Positions 27,112-35,085 of a stretch of DNA of 64,000 bases are shown here, piece by piece (positions within the stretch are counted from its first letter, which is position 1; the number at the start of each line of letters is the position of its first letter). The position numbers and the translations under genes are program-made. This DNA comes from Granulicatella adiacens ATCC 49175 (GTDB lineage: Bacteria > Bacillota > Bacilli > Lactobacillales > Aerococcaceae). The DNA is taken from positions 434,001-498,000 of the forward strand of contig NZ_CP102283.1 of assembly GCF_025150565.1 (NCBI RefSeq). Reading direction: 5' to 3'. A model generated the notes under the pieces. The model did not search any database. It was given only the letters and a program-made list of their open reading frames with translations, and was not told the DNA's origin.

Positions 27112-28847
27112 GAACGATGAAGCGATTATTAAGCTACCTCCGTTATGAGAAAAAAGGAGTTCTGATTGGACTCTTCTGCCTGTTACTCTCAACAGGAGCA
27201 ACCTTAACAGGGCCACTCGTTGCGAAACACATTATCGATAATGTGATTACTCCGATGGGGCAGGCGCATGATTTCAAAGCAGGTGGTCTACTTTTATGGG
27301 TTGGTATATACGTGACAGTGAACTTAGTGGGAGTTGCTGGGGCCTATTTAAACCGTGTATATATGAGGACTCTCTCAAACCGTATTGCAAAACGTATTCG
27401 CGACGAAGTGTTCGAGCATGTACAAACCTTGCCGGTATCGTACTTCGACCATTTACCAGCTGGGAAAGTGGTTTCTAGAATTACAAGTGATACAGAATCA
27501 GTGCGTGCAAACTTCTACGTGAGTGGGATTTCGACGCTTTTCAGTACGATTGTGATGTTGGTAGGTGTTTATATAACCATTTTCTTATTAAACGCAACGC
27601 TAGGACTCGTATTATTATTCCTAGTTCCTGTGATGATTCTATGGCAGAGAACCGTTGCTACGAAGCAGAAAAAATACTATTCCGAAAATCGTGAACTCTA
27701 CAGTCAGTTGAGTGGACAATTAAACGAAAGCATTCAAGGAGCAGGCATCGTTCAAGCCTTCCAGAAAGAAGAAAAAATTGTTTCAGAATATGAAGCAACT
27801 GCAACTTCTTGGCTAGAAATTGGTCGTAAGGAATTAATTCTTGAGTCGTACTTCTCGTGGAGTCTTGTCGGCATGCTTCGAAACATTACTCATTTTGGAG
27901 TTATCTATTATTTCAGTATGCAGTTTATCGGTGGAACACTCGGGATTTCAGCAGGTCTTTTATATGCGTTTATTGACTACATTAACCGTATATATGAACC
28001 GATTCAAACTTTTATGAATGTCGTATCAGGTTTCCAACAATCAATGGCTGCCGGTGATCGTGTATTCGAATTAATGGATACACCAAGCGAGGATTCAGGA
28101 GAAGAGCTCTTCACGTTTGATGAAGGACGGATTGAATTTAAAGATGTGAGCTTTGCGTATACACCTGACGTTCCTGTGTTGAAACACTTGAATTTCACGG
28201 TAGAACCTGGGCAGACGGTGGCCTTTGTCGGTCATACTGGTTCAGGGAAATCATCCATTATGAACTTACTGTTTCGCTTCTACGATCCAACGAGTGGTGC
28301 TATCTTCATCGATGGAAAAAACACACGCGACTTTAACAGACATAGTGTTCGAAGCGAGATGGGAATCGTTCTTCAAGATCCGTACCTCTTTACAGGAACG
28401 ATTGCTTCAAACGTAGGGCTCAACAATGAATCGATTCAGCCTGAGACGATTAAAGAGGCGCTCATTAAAGTAGGCGGAGGCCATCTACTCACGAAGAGTG
28501 ACAAGGGACTCGACTACGAGGTGAAGGAAAAAGGAATGGATTTTTCTTCCGGAGAACGTCAATTGATTTCATTTGCTCGTGCGATCGTCTTTGACCCGAA
28601 AATCTTAATTTTAGATGAAGCGACTTCGCATATCGATACCGAGACGGAAGAAATTATTCAGAATGCAATTAATGTCGTAAAAGAAGGGCGTACAACCTTT
28701 ATGATTGCTCACCGACTTTCTACCATTGCTCATGCTGACCAAATTTTTGTGTTGGATAAAGGAGAAATTGTGGAACGTGGAACGCATGATGAATTACTTC
28801 AACTGCAAGGTCAATATGCCGAAATGGTCGCACTTCAAAAAGGCTAA
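27108..28847 (+). CDS. ABC exporter half, catalytic-site subunit (BmrD/LmrD-like)
   Basis: The partner half-transporter, 579 aa, with six predicted spans and a C-terminal ATPase. Walker A is GHTGSGKS and Walker B ILILDEATSHID, keeping the catalytic Glu. The signature is FSSGERQ instead of LSGGQ. Together with the Asp in the first subunit this gives one full and one degenerate nucleotide site, as in TM287/288 and BmrCD. The ATGA overlap shows translational coupling with the first subunit. Confidence 0.9.
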   Translation: MRTMKRLLSYLRYEKKGVLIGLFCLLLSTGATLTGPLVAKHIIDNVITPMGQAHDFKAGGLLLWVGIYVTVNLVGVAGAYLNRVYMRTLSNRIAKRIRDEVFEHVQTLPVSYFDHLPAGKVVSRITSDTESVRANFYVSGISTLFSTIVMLVGVYITIFLLNATLGLVLLFLVPVMILWQRTVATKQKKYYSENRELYSQLSGQLNESIQGAGIVQAFQKEEKIVSEYEATATSWLEIGRKELILESYFSWSLVGMLRNITHFGVIYYFSMQFIGGTLGISAGLLYAFIDYINRIYEPIQTFMNVVSGFQQSMAAGDRVFELMDTPSEDSGEELFTFDEGRIEFKDVSFAYTPDVPVLKHLNFTVEPGQTVAFVGHTGSGKSSIMNLLFRFYDPTSGAIFIDGKNTRDFNRHSVRSEMGIVLQDPYLFTGTIASNVGLNNESIQPETIKEALIKVGGGHLLTKSDKGLDYEVKEKGMDFSSGERQLISFARAIVFDPKILILDEATSHIDTETEEIIQNAINVVKEGRTTFMIAHRLSTIAHADQIFVLDKGEIVERGTHDELLQLQGQYAEMVALQKG

Positions 28848-28861
28848 TGTATAAAAAATAT

Positions 28862-28895
28862 AAGACGCTGTTTCCTTTGAAACAGTGTCTTTTCT
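28862..28895 (+). terminator. Terminator of the ABC exporter operon
   Basis: AAGACGCTGTTTC pairs with GAAACAGTGTCTT, then T-rich. Confidence 0.85.
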
Positions 28896-29003
28896 TTCGT
28901 TGCAAACAACTTTATTTTTTTAGTGTTTTTTCAAGGGAATTCATGGTGCATTACGCCTCTTAGTTTGTTACAATGTGTAGGAAACTGATTGAGGAGAGAA
29001 CGT

Positions 29004-30152
29004 ATGATTACGAAAGAAGTTATTGAACGTGCAACAACGCACAGCCGTCATTTACATATGTATCCAGAAGTATCCGGAGAAGAAGTTGAAACAACACGCT
29101 ATATACGCGAAACCTTAGAAGCGATGGGGCTTGTCTGTTGGAATTTACAGTCAAAAACAGGAGTCGTCGCAGAAATTGGAAATGGTGAGGGGCCAATATT
29201 AGCCTTACGTGCTGACATCGACGCTTTACCGATTGTAGAACAAACAGGATTAGATTATGCTTCGAAAAATGAAGGAGCGATGCATGCGTGTGGACATGAT
29301 TTCCATACCGCAAGCTTGCTGGGAGCCATTCAAGTATTAAAGGCTCAAGAAGACAAATTACAAGGGAAAGTTCGTTTTATTTTCCAACCAGCCGAAGAAA
29401 GTAACCAAGGAGCACGCGCTTTGATTTCTGAAGGCGTGCTTGAGGGAGTGGACGCGATTATTGGATTCCATAATAAGCCAGAACTTCCAGTTGGAACGAT
29501 TGGTGTGAAGGAAGGACCTCTGATGGCAGCAGTCGGCCAGTTTAAAGCCGAAATTACAGGGGTAGGAACGCACGCTGCAGCACCGCATAACGGAAACGAC
29601 CCCATCGTTACGGCTTGCCAAGTGATTGCTAACGCCCAAGCGATTGTCGCTCGTCATACTTCTCCACTTGAACCAGTGGTATTAAGCGTATCGCATATCG
29701 AAGCAGGGAATACATGGAATGTGATTCCGGAGAAAGTATTTTTTGAAGGAACGATTCGCACCTTTAATAAAGAAGTTGAGCGACAAATGACGGAGCAATT
29801 CGAGAAGATGATTGTTCAAACAGCGGATGTATATGGACAAAAAGGAAGTATTGAATGGATTTTAACGCCGCCAGTCGTGCATAATGACGTAGAAATTACA
29901 AAAGTAGTGAGACGTACAACTGAGAAATTTGCAACAGTGGTAACCCCACAAGTAACTTTAGGAGCAGAAGATTTTGCCAATTATATGGAACATGTTCCAG
30001 GATGTTTTGTCTTTATTGGAACAGGTTGCCCTCGCGAATGGCATCACCCAGCGTTCTTGGTGGATGATGCAGCATTACCGTTTGCGATTCAATATTTTGT
30101 GGACAATACGAATGCACTTTTAGAAGTTCTTTCACAGAAAGGAAACGCGTAA
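29004..30152 (+). CDS. M20-family amidohydrolase
   Basis: A metal-dependent hydrolase of 382 aa that removes acyl groups from N-acyl amino acids or similar amides. Motifs are RHLHMYPEVSGEE, LRADIDALPI, HACGHDFHTASLLGA, FIFQPAEES and GAEDFANYM, with the Cys, His, Glu and Asp residues of the di-metal site. ATG at 29004 is used because GAGGAG lies 7 nt upstream and the earlier in-frame ATG lacks a site. It starts a run with a quinone-reductase-like gene and two small genes. The exact substrate is not known. Confidence 0.92.
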   Translation: MITKEVIERATTHSRHLHMYPEVSGEEVETTRYIRETLEAMGLVCWNLQSKTGVVAEIGNGEGPILALRADIDALPIVEQTGLDYASKNEGAMHACGHDFHTASLLGAIQVLKAQEDKLQGKVRFIFQPAEESNQGARALISEGVLEGVDAIIGFHNKPELPVGTIGVKEGPLMAAVGQFKAEITGVGTHAAAPHNGNDPIVTACQVIANAQAIVARHTSPLEPVVLSVSHIEAGNTWNVIPEKVFFEGTIRTFNKEVERQMTEQFEKMIVQTADVYGQKGSIEWILTPPVVHNDVEITKVVRRTTEKFATVVTPQVTLGAEDFANYMEHVPGCFVFIGTGCPREWHHPAFLVDDAALPFAIQYFVDNTNALLEVLSQKGNA

Positions 30153-30153
30153 T

Positions 30154-30840
30154 ATGAAAACAATGGTGGTCATTAGCCATCCAACGATTCAAACCTCATC
30201 GAGCCAACAATTTTTCCTAGCAACGTTAAAAGGCGAAGAAGCTATAACGATTCGCTACATGGATGAAGTATGGAGTGAGAGAAAACCTCATTTTACAAGA
30301 GCGACTGAAGAAAAAGCACTGTTAGAAAGTGGAACCAAAAGACTCATTCTTCAATTCCCGATGTATTGGTACCAAGCACCTGCTGTCATGAAGGAATGGA
30401 TCGATACGGTGATGAGTAAGAGTGCGCCTTTTGCTAAGCAAATTAAAGAACTCGGAATCGTTGTAACACTTGGGGTGAAAGAAGAAGCCTTCCGTGCAGG
30501 AGGGAAAGAGCAATTTACGATTTCGGAACTTATGCGTCCATTCCAAGCGTTAGCAAATGCAATGGGTTGGAAGTATTTACCGATTTTTGAAGTCCATCAA
30601 TTTGATTATAAGACGGAAGAGGCGAAACAAGCCTTACTCGTGGAATATTTACAATATGTAACGAAAGAACATCACGGAACATTAAAAAATGCAGAAGATT
30701 GGTTTATCGAACGTGCACAATCAATGAAAGGTGCCGAGTGGGAACAAATCGCAGAGTGGATCAAAGAGAACCAGGACGAAAGAATGGAGCTCGAGATGCA
30801 TCTGAGTGCTTGGGAGGAGAGTCAATATGGAGATTATTGA
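30154..30840 (+). CDS. Flavodoxin-fold NAD(P)H-dependent oxidoreductase
   Basis: A 228-aa protein of the KefF/MdaB-type quinone reductase family. The N-terminus MVVISHPTIQTSSSQQFFL is the FMN phosphate loop region, and LILQFPMYWYQAPAVMKEWID with VVTLGVKEEAF are family motifs. It probably reduces quinones or other electrophiles with NAD(P)H. It starts 1 nt after the amidohydrolase stop. The C-terminal 40 residues (about 185-228) are an extra charged helix beyond the usual fold. Confidence 0.82.
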   Translation: MKTMVVISHPTIQTSSSQQFFLATLKGEEAITIRYMDEVWSERKPHFTRATEEKALLESGTKRLILQFPMYWYQAPAVMKEWIDTVMSKSAPFAKQIKELGIVVTLGVKEEAFRAGGKEQFTISELMRPFQALANAMGWKYLPIFEVHQFDYKTEEAKQALLVEYLQYVTKEHHGTLKNAEDWFIERAQSMKGAEWEQIAEWIKENQDERMELEMHLSAWEESQYGDY

Positions 30841-31006
30841 GAAGATCAGGTTACTTGATGCATGGATTGCGGAAGAAAAAGAATATAAAGAACGCGCTTT
30901 GCTTGTGGCGGCAAAAACTCTTCTTTTAGAACAAGCAAAACGAATTGAACAAGCACATGGAGAGTTAGATGGGCGGATGTGGAGTCCAGAAAACTGGTCT
31001 AAATAA
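30827..31006 (+). CDS. Small charged helical protein, unknown
   Basis: A 59-aa protein, mostly one charged helix with EEKEYKERALLVAAKTLLLEQAKRIEQAH and a short tail ending NWSK. The start at 30827 overlaps the end of the oxidoreductase gene by 14 bp and has GGAGAG about 7 nt upstream, which suggests translational coupling. No family recognised; it may bind the oxidoreductase. The reading frame has normal codon use. Confidence 0.6.
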   Translation: MEIIEKIRLLDAWIAEEKEYKERALLVAAKTLLLEQAKRIEQAHGELDGRMWSPENWSK

Positions 31007-31017
31007 GGAGAATGAGA

Positions 31018-31620
31018 TTGAAAAAAGATAAATTAGGACTTCGATTAGTTTTATTAGTCATTTCCTGTTTTTTAATCGGGCTAGGCGCAAAGATGGCTGG
31101 TTCGAGTACATTAGGAGCTGACGTTGTCGTTCTTGTGTGGGAAGGATTAAATCGCACCTTTGGGGTTAGTATGGCAATGAGTAACATTATTGTATCTCTT
31201 GTATTTCTTGCGATTACGCTCAGTATTAACTGGAGATATATTGGATTTGGTACGGTTGTAGGGATGTTCTTGCAAAGTTTCTTTATTGACCTGTTCGATT
31301 TTAGAGCACTTGCCGAAATGGATATCACCATAAAAATAATTGCGATGGTTGTAGGGATTGCCTTAATTGCCATAGGATGTGCCGTTTATGCCTTAGCAGA
31401 ACTTGGAGTGGGGCCTTATATCGCCGCAACTCTTGCTTTACACGAAAAATTCAAAACCTCTATACCACGAAACAAATTCTTAATTGATGCTAGTTGTGTG
31501 ATTACCGCAGCTATTATGGGACAATGGCCAACGATTGGACCAGTTGTTTCACTAGTAATTAGTGGAGTGATTATGGACCAGACAATGGTGATTTTAAAAA
31601 AATTGCTTCCCATTAAATAA
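31018..31620 (+). CDS. YczE/YitT-like integral membrane protein
   Basis: A membrane protein of 200 aa with five or six hydrophobic segments. The opening LVISCFLIGLGAKMAGSSTLGADVVVL and GIALIAIGCAVYALAELGVGPY match the YczE family, which is of unknown function and is next to regulators or transporters in other genomes. TTG at 31018 is preferred over ATG at 31012 because AAGGAG would be only 1-2 nt from the ATG and about 7 nt from the TTG. Last gene of the amidohydrolase run. Confidence 0.75.
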   Translation: MKKDKLGLRLVLLVISCFLIGLGAKMAGSSTLGADVVVLVWEGLNRTFGVSMAMSNIIVSLVFLAITLSINWRYIGFGTVVGMFLQSFFIDLFDFRALAEMDITIKIIAMVVGIALIAIGCAVYALAELGVGPYIAATLALHEKFKTSIPRNKFLIDASCVITAAIMGQWPTIGPVVSLVISGVIMDQTMVILKKLLPIK

Positions 31621-31628
31621 GAAAGCAT

Positions 31629-31676
31629 ATCCTATTTGCAGGAGGAGTACTCTTGTAAATAGGATTTAATTTTTTA
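31629..31676 (+). terminator. Terminator of the amidohydrolase-YczE run
   Basis: ATCCTATTTGCA pairs with TGTAAATAGGAT, then a T-rich stretch. Confidence 0.75.
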
Positions 31677-31723
31677 TAAACAAAAAGAAAAATGAAAATT
31701 TTGATGGTATCGTTTTCTAAGAC

Positions 31724-31786
31724 AGCAAAATAGTACAAGTCGAAAGCAAAATAGTTATTGTGAAAGCGGTTTTTCCATAGTAAACT
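31724..31786 (+). promoter_or_regulatory. Promoter of the GH112 operon with paired direct repeats
   Basis: Two copies of AGCAAAATAGT (31724-31734 and 31745-31755) lie exactly 21 bp apart, two helical turns. Just after them come TTGTGA (31758-31763), a 17-bp spacer and TAAACT (31781-31786). Direct repeats two turns apart next to the -35 are typical of AraC-type activator sites. TGAAAGCGGTTTTT (31761-31774) partly resembles a CcpA cre site, with several mismatches. Confidence 0.55.
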
Positions 31787-31827
31787 GAAGATGTCTTAAA
31801 AAGTAATAGAAACTAGGGGGAGACAAC

Positions 31828-33177
31828 ATGAAAAAGAAAGTATTACTATCAAGTGCAGCGTTATTAGCAAGTGTAACTTTAGCAGCTTGCGGAAATAACA
31901 GCAATAACACTAGTAAGGCGGATTCAACAACTAAAGCAGAAAGTAAAGAGAAAACAACTCTTAAATTAGCAGCTTTAGAAAGTGGTTATGGTTCAGAAAT
32001 GTGGCCAGCAATCATCAAAGCTTATGAAGAAGCAAATCCAAACGTAAAAGTGGAATTGACTCAAGATAAAGAAATTGAAGATAAAATCACGCCTCAAATG
32101 AAAGCAGGAGATTATCCAGATATCGTAATGCTTGCATTAGGACGTAAACAAGCATTACCAGAAACTTTAATTAAAGATAAAGCATTAGCTGATTTAACAG
32201 ACTTATTCGACATGAAAGTATATGGCGAAGATAAAAAAGTTTCTGAAAAATTATTAAACAATGTATTAGGATCTACAGTAACTGACCCTTATGGAGATGG
32301 AAAACACTACTTAGCACCAATGTTCTACGCTCCAACAGGATTATTCTACAACGAAGGATTATTCAAATCTAAAGGTTGGGAAGTTCCAAAAGATGTTGCT
32401 GGTATGAAAGAATTAGCTGAAAAAGCTAAGAAAGAAAACATTTCACTATTCACTTATCCAACAACAGGATACTTAGATAGCTTCTTCCCAGCATTATTAG
32501 CAAACGCTGGTGGTGTTGATTTATTCAACAAAGCAATGAAATATGAAACTGGTGTATTCACTTCTCCAGAAGCAACTAAAGCTTTTGAAGCAATGGGAAC
32601 ATTATTATCAAATGTTGAACCTTCAACAGTTGCAAATGCAAATAAACAAAGCTTCACTAAGAACCAACAATTAATCTTAGACAACAAAGCATTATTCATG
32701 CCTAACGGTACTTGGGTAGTTGGTGAAATGGCAAAAGCTCCTAGAGCTGATGGCTTCAAATGGGCTATGACTGCTGCTCCAGCAATCGAAAAAGGTGGCA
32801 AACGTTACGTTTACTCATTCTTCGAACACATTTGGGTTCCAAAAGAATCTAAGAATCAAGCAGCAGCTAAAGAATTCTTATCATTCTTGTACTCAGATAA
32901 AGCAGCTGAAATCTTTGCTAAATACAATGCAGCACAACCAATTCAAGGCGTAACAGCAAAATTACCAGAAGAATTGAAAGCATTATATAAAGTTGTAGAT
33001 GAAGTAGATGGTGTTATTAATGGTAACTTCGTAGCTACTAAACCAGTTGAAGGTGTAAGCATGAAGGATACATTATATGGACAAATTGACTCTGTAGCAT
33101 CTGGTCAAAAAACAATTGCTGAATGGCAAAAATCTGTTGAAGAAGTTAGCCAAAAGTTAAAAGCAGCAGTTCAATAA
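31828..33177 (+). CDS. Sugar-binding lipoprotein of an ABC importer
   Basis: A family 1 extracellular solute-binding protein (449 aa), tethered to the membrane by the lipobox LAAC with Cys21. A Ser/Thr/Lys linker and a two-lobe carbohydrate-binding fold follow, with YGSEMWPAIIKAYEEANPNVKVEL, APTGLFYNEGLF and FMPNGTWVVGEM. Next to a GH112 phosphorylase the likely ligand is lacto-N-biose or galacto-N-biose, the sugars of human milk and mucin; this is inferred from context. A 33200-33249 hairpin downstream probably keeps its mRNA level above that of the permeases. Confidence 0.9.
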   Translation: MKKKVLLSSAALLASVTLAACGNNSNNTSKADSTTKAESKEKTTLKLAALESGYGSEMWPAIIKAYEEANPNVKVELTQDKEIEDKITPQMKAGDYPDIVMLALGRKQALPETLIKDKALADLTDLFDMKVYGEDKKVSEKLLNNVLGSTVTDPYGDGKHYLAPMFYAPTGLFYNEGLFKSKGWEVPKDVAGMKELAEKAKKENISLFTYPTTGYLDSFFPALLANAGGVDLFNKAMKYETGVFTSPEATKAFEAMGTLLSNVEPSTVANANKQSFTKNQQLILDNKALFMPNGTWVVGEMAKAPRADGFKWAMTAAPAIEKGGKRYVYSFFEHIWVPKESKNQAAAKEFLSFLYSDKAAEIFAKYNAAQPIQGVTAKLPEELKALYKVVDEVDGVINGNFVATKPVEGVSMKDTLYGQIDSVASGQKTIAEWQKSVEEVSQKLKAAVQ

Positions 33178-33199
33178 TTCGATAGAAAGAATTAAATAG

Positions 33200-33255
33200 G
33201 AGTGGGATGCGAAGCAATTTTCAAGGGTGAAAATTCCTTCCACCCACTCTCATTT
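33200..33255 (+). promoter_or_regulatory. Intercistronic hairpin after the binding-protein gene
   Basis: The outer stem GAGTGGG (33200-33206) / CCCACTC (33243-33249) encloses the inner stem AATTTTC/GAAAATT. It has only a weak T tract, so it is more likely a partial terminator or 3' stabiliser than a full stop. Confidence 0.6.
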
Positions 33256-33287
33256 TATCTAAAAATGGTTGGAAAGAGGGCAGAACG

Positions 33288-34172
33288 ATGAAAAATCGTA
33301 GAAAAAGAGAGAGAAATTTATTTATTCTCGTGTGTTTATTACCTGCACTAATTTTATTTTTTACGTTCATGATTTATCCAACAATTGAAGTATTCCGTAT
33401 GTCACTTTTTAGATGGGGCGGATTTTCAAATAATAAGGAATTTGTTGGTTTAGATAATTTTAAAATTTTATGGATGGATGAAAACTTCTTTAGAACAATG
33501 CAAAATACAATCTTACTCATTGTAGTTGTAACGATCTTTACAGTTGTATTAGCAGTTGTTTTTGCAGCGATTCTTTCAACAGAAAAGATTCGTGGAAATA
33601 ATTTGTTTAGAATCATTTTCTATATTCCTAATATTTTATCAATCGTAGTTATTGCAGGGATTTTATCAGCAGTATACGATCCAAAAGCAGGTCTATTAAA
33701 TGCGATTTTACCAGAAGCATGGAATCGATTATGGCTTGGAGATCAAAGTATTGTTATTTATTCATTAGCATTCGCGCTCATTTGGCAAGCGATTGGATAT
33801 TACATGGTAATGTACATGGCAGGGATGGCGAATATTCCAGCTAGCTTATATGAAGCTGCAGACCTTGATGGAGCTGGAAAAATTGGAAAATTCTTTAACG
33901 TTACATTGCCATTAATTTGGAACAGTATTCGTACAACATTAACATTCTTCATTATTAGTACGATTAACTTAAGTTTCTTACTTGTACAAATCTTGACAGA
34001 CGGTGGACCAGACGGATCTACGGAAGTGTTCTTAAGCTACATGTTCAAACAAGCTTATACAAACTCTTCATACGGATACGGTATGGCTATCGGGGTAGTT
34101 GTCTTTATATTCTCATTTGGATTATCCGGTATCGTAAGTCACATTACGAAACGCGATATTCTTGAATACTAG
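33288..34172 (+). CDS. ABC sugar importer permease (MalF type)
   Basis: A 294-aa membrane subunit with six hydrophobic segments. The N-terminal cytoplasmic RKRERNLF and the coupling motif EAADLDGAGKIGKFFNVTLPLI (EAA loop) are clear. It pairs with the next gene and uses the lipoprotein upstream. No ATPase gene is in the operon, so a shared MsmK-like ATPase encoded elsewhere must power it. GGAAAGAGG precedes the start. Confidence 0.93.
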   Translation: MKNRRKRERNLFILVCLLPALILFFTFMIYPTIEVFRMSLFRWGGFSNNKEFVGLDNFKILWMDENFFRTMQNTILLIVVVTIFTVVLAVVFAAILSTEKIRGNNLFRIIFYIPNILSIVVIAGILSAVYDPKAGLLNAILPEAWNRLWLGDQSIVIYSLAFALIWQAIGYYMVMYMAGMANIPASLYEAADLDGAGKIGKFFNVTLPLIWNSIRTTLTFFIISTINLSFLLVQILTDGGPDGSTEVFLSYMFKQAYTNSSYGYGMAIGVVVFIFSFGLSGIVSHITKRDILEY

Positions 34173-34183
34173 GAGGGGAGATC

Positions 34184-35062
34184 ATGAAAGGACAAACACG
34201 TTCATTTGAAAAGCTTTATAAGGCTTTCATCTATGTTGCGCTAATTACATTAGCGATTAGTATTATTGTACCTGTCGGATGGGTCTTCTTAGCTTCTATT
34301 AAAGAAAATAGAGAATTTTATGGTTCGCCATGGACCTTGCCAGAAGGTTTCTACTGGCAAAACTTTTTAGATGCTTGGAATAAGGCGAAAATGGGAGATT
34401 ACTTGCTCAATTCCGTTATTGTTACCGCTTTGGCATTGGTTATTTTAGTAGTTGTAGCGATTCCATCTTCTTATGTATTAGCTCGTTATAAATTCCCAGG
34501 AAGTCGATTCGTGAATTCATTGTTAAAAGGCGGATTATTCATCAATGTAAACTACATTGTGGTGCCAATCTTCTTAATGTTACTCGACTGGGATAAAGGA
34601 TTAAAAGGACTCGGAATAAACGGCTTCTTCCTAAATAATATTTTTGTCTTAGCTGTTGTCTATGCAGCAACATCATTGCCATTCACGATTTATTTATTAT
34701 CGAATTTCTTCAAAACATTACCGACAACCTTTGAAGAAGCAGCATCGATCGACGGTGCAGGATATTTCACAACAATGCTTCGTGTAATGACACCAATGGC
34801 ACGACCAAGTATTATCACAGTAATTTTGTTTAACTTCCTATCTTTCTGGAATGAATACATTATTGCTTTGACATTGATGCCAGGTAAAAATCAAACACTT
34901 CCTGTAGGACTTAAGAACTTACTTCAAGCACAACGTGGTGCGGCGGAATATGGTCAAATGTACGCAGGGATGGTAATCGTAATGTTACCAACATTGATTT
35001 TATATATTTTAGTTCAAAATAAATTAACACAAGGGATGACATTGGGAGGCTCGAAAGAGTAG
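34184..35062 (+). CDS. ABC sugar importer permease (MalG type)
   Basis: The second permease subunit, 292 aa, with six hydrophobic segments and an EAA loop, FEEAASIDGAGYFTTMLRVMTPM. The periplasm-facing N-terminal part has SIKENREFYGSPWTLPEGFYWQNF, typical of MalG-type subunits. It lies 11 nt after the MalF-type gene and 23 nt before the phosphorylase gene. The shared operon argues that the imported disaccharide is the phosphorylase substrate. Confidence 0.93.
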   Translation: MKGQTRSFEKLYKAFIYVALITLAISIIVPVGWVFLASIKENREFYGSPWTLPEGFYWQNFLDAWNKAKMGDYLLNSVIVTALALVILVVVAIPSSYVLARYKFPGSRFVNSLLKGGLFINVNYIVVPIFLMLLDWDKGLKGLGINGFFLNNIFVLAVVYAATSLPFTIYLLSNFFKTLPTTFEEAASIDGAGYFTTMLRVMTPMARPSIITVILFNFLSFWNEYIIALTLMPGKNQTLPVGLKNLLQAQRGAAEYGQMYAGMVIVMLPTLILYILVQNKLTQGMTLGGSKE

Positions 35063-35085
35063 TCGTCATCGCAGGAGGAGAGTAT

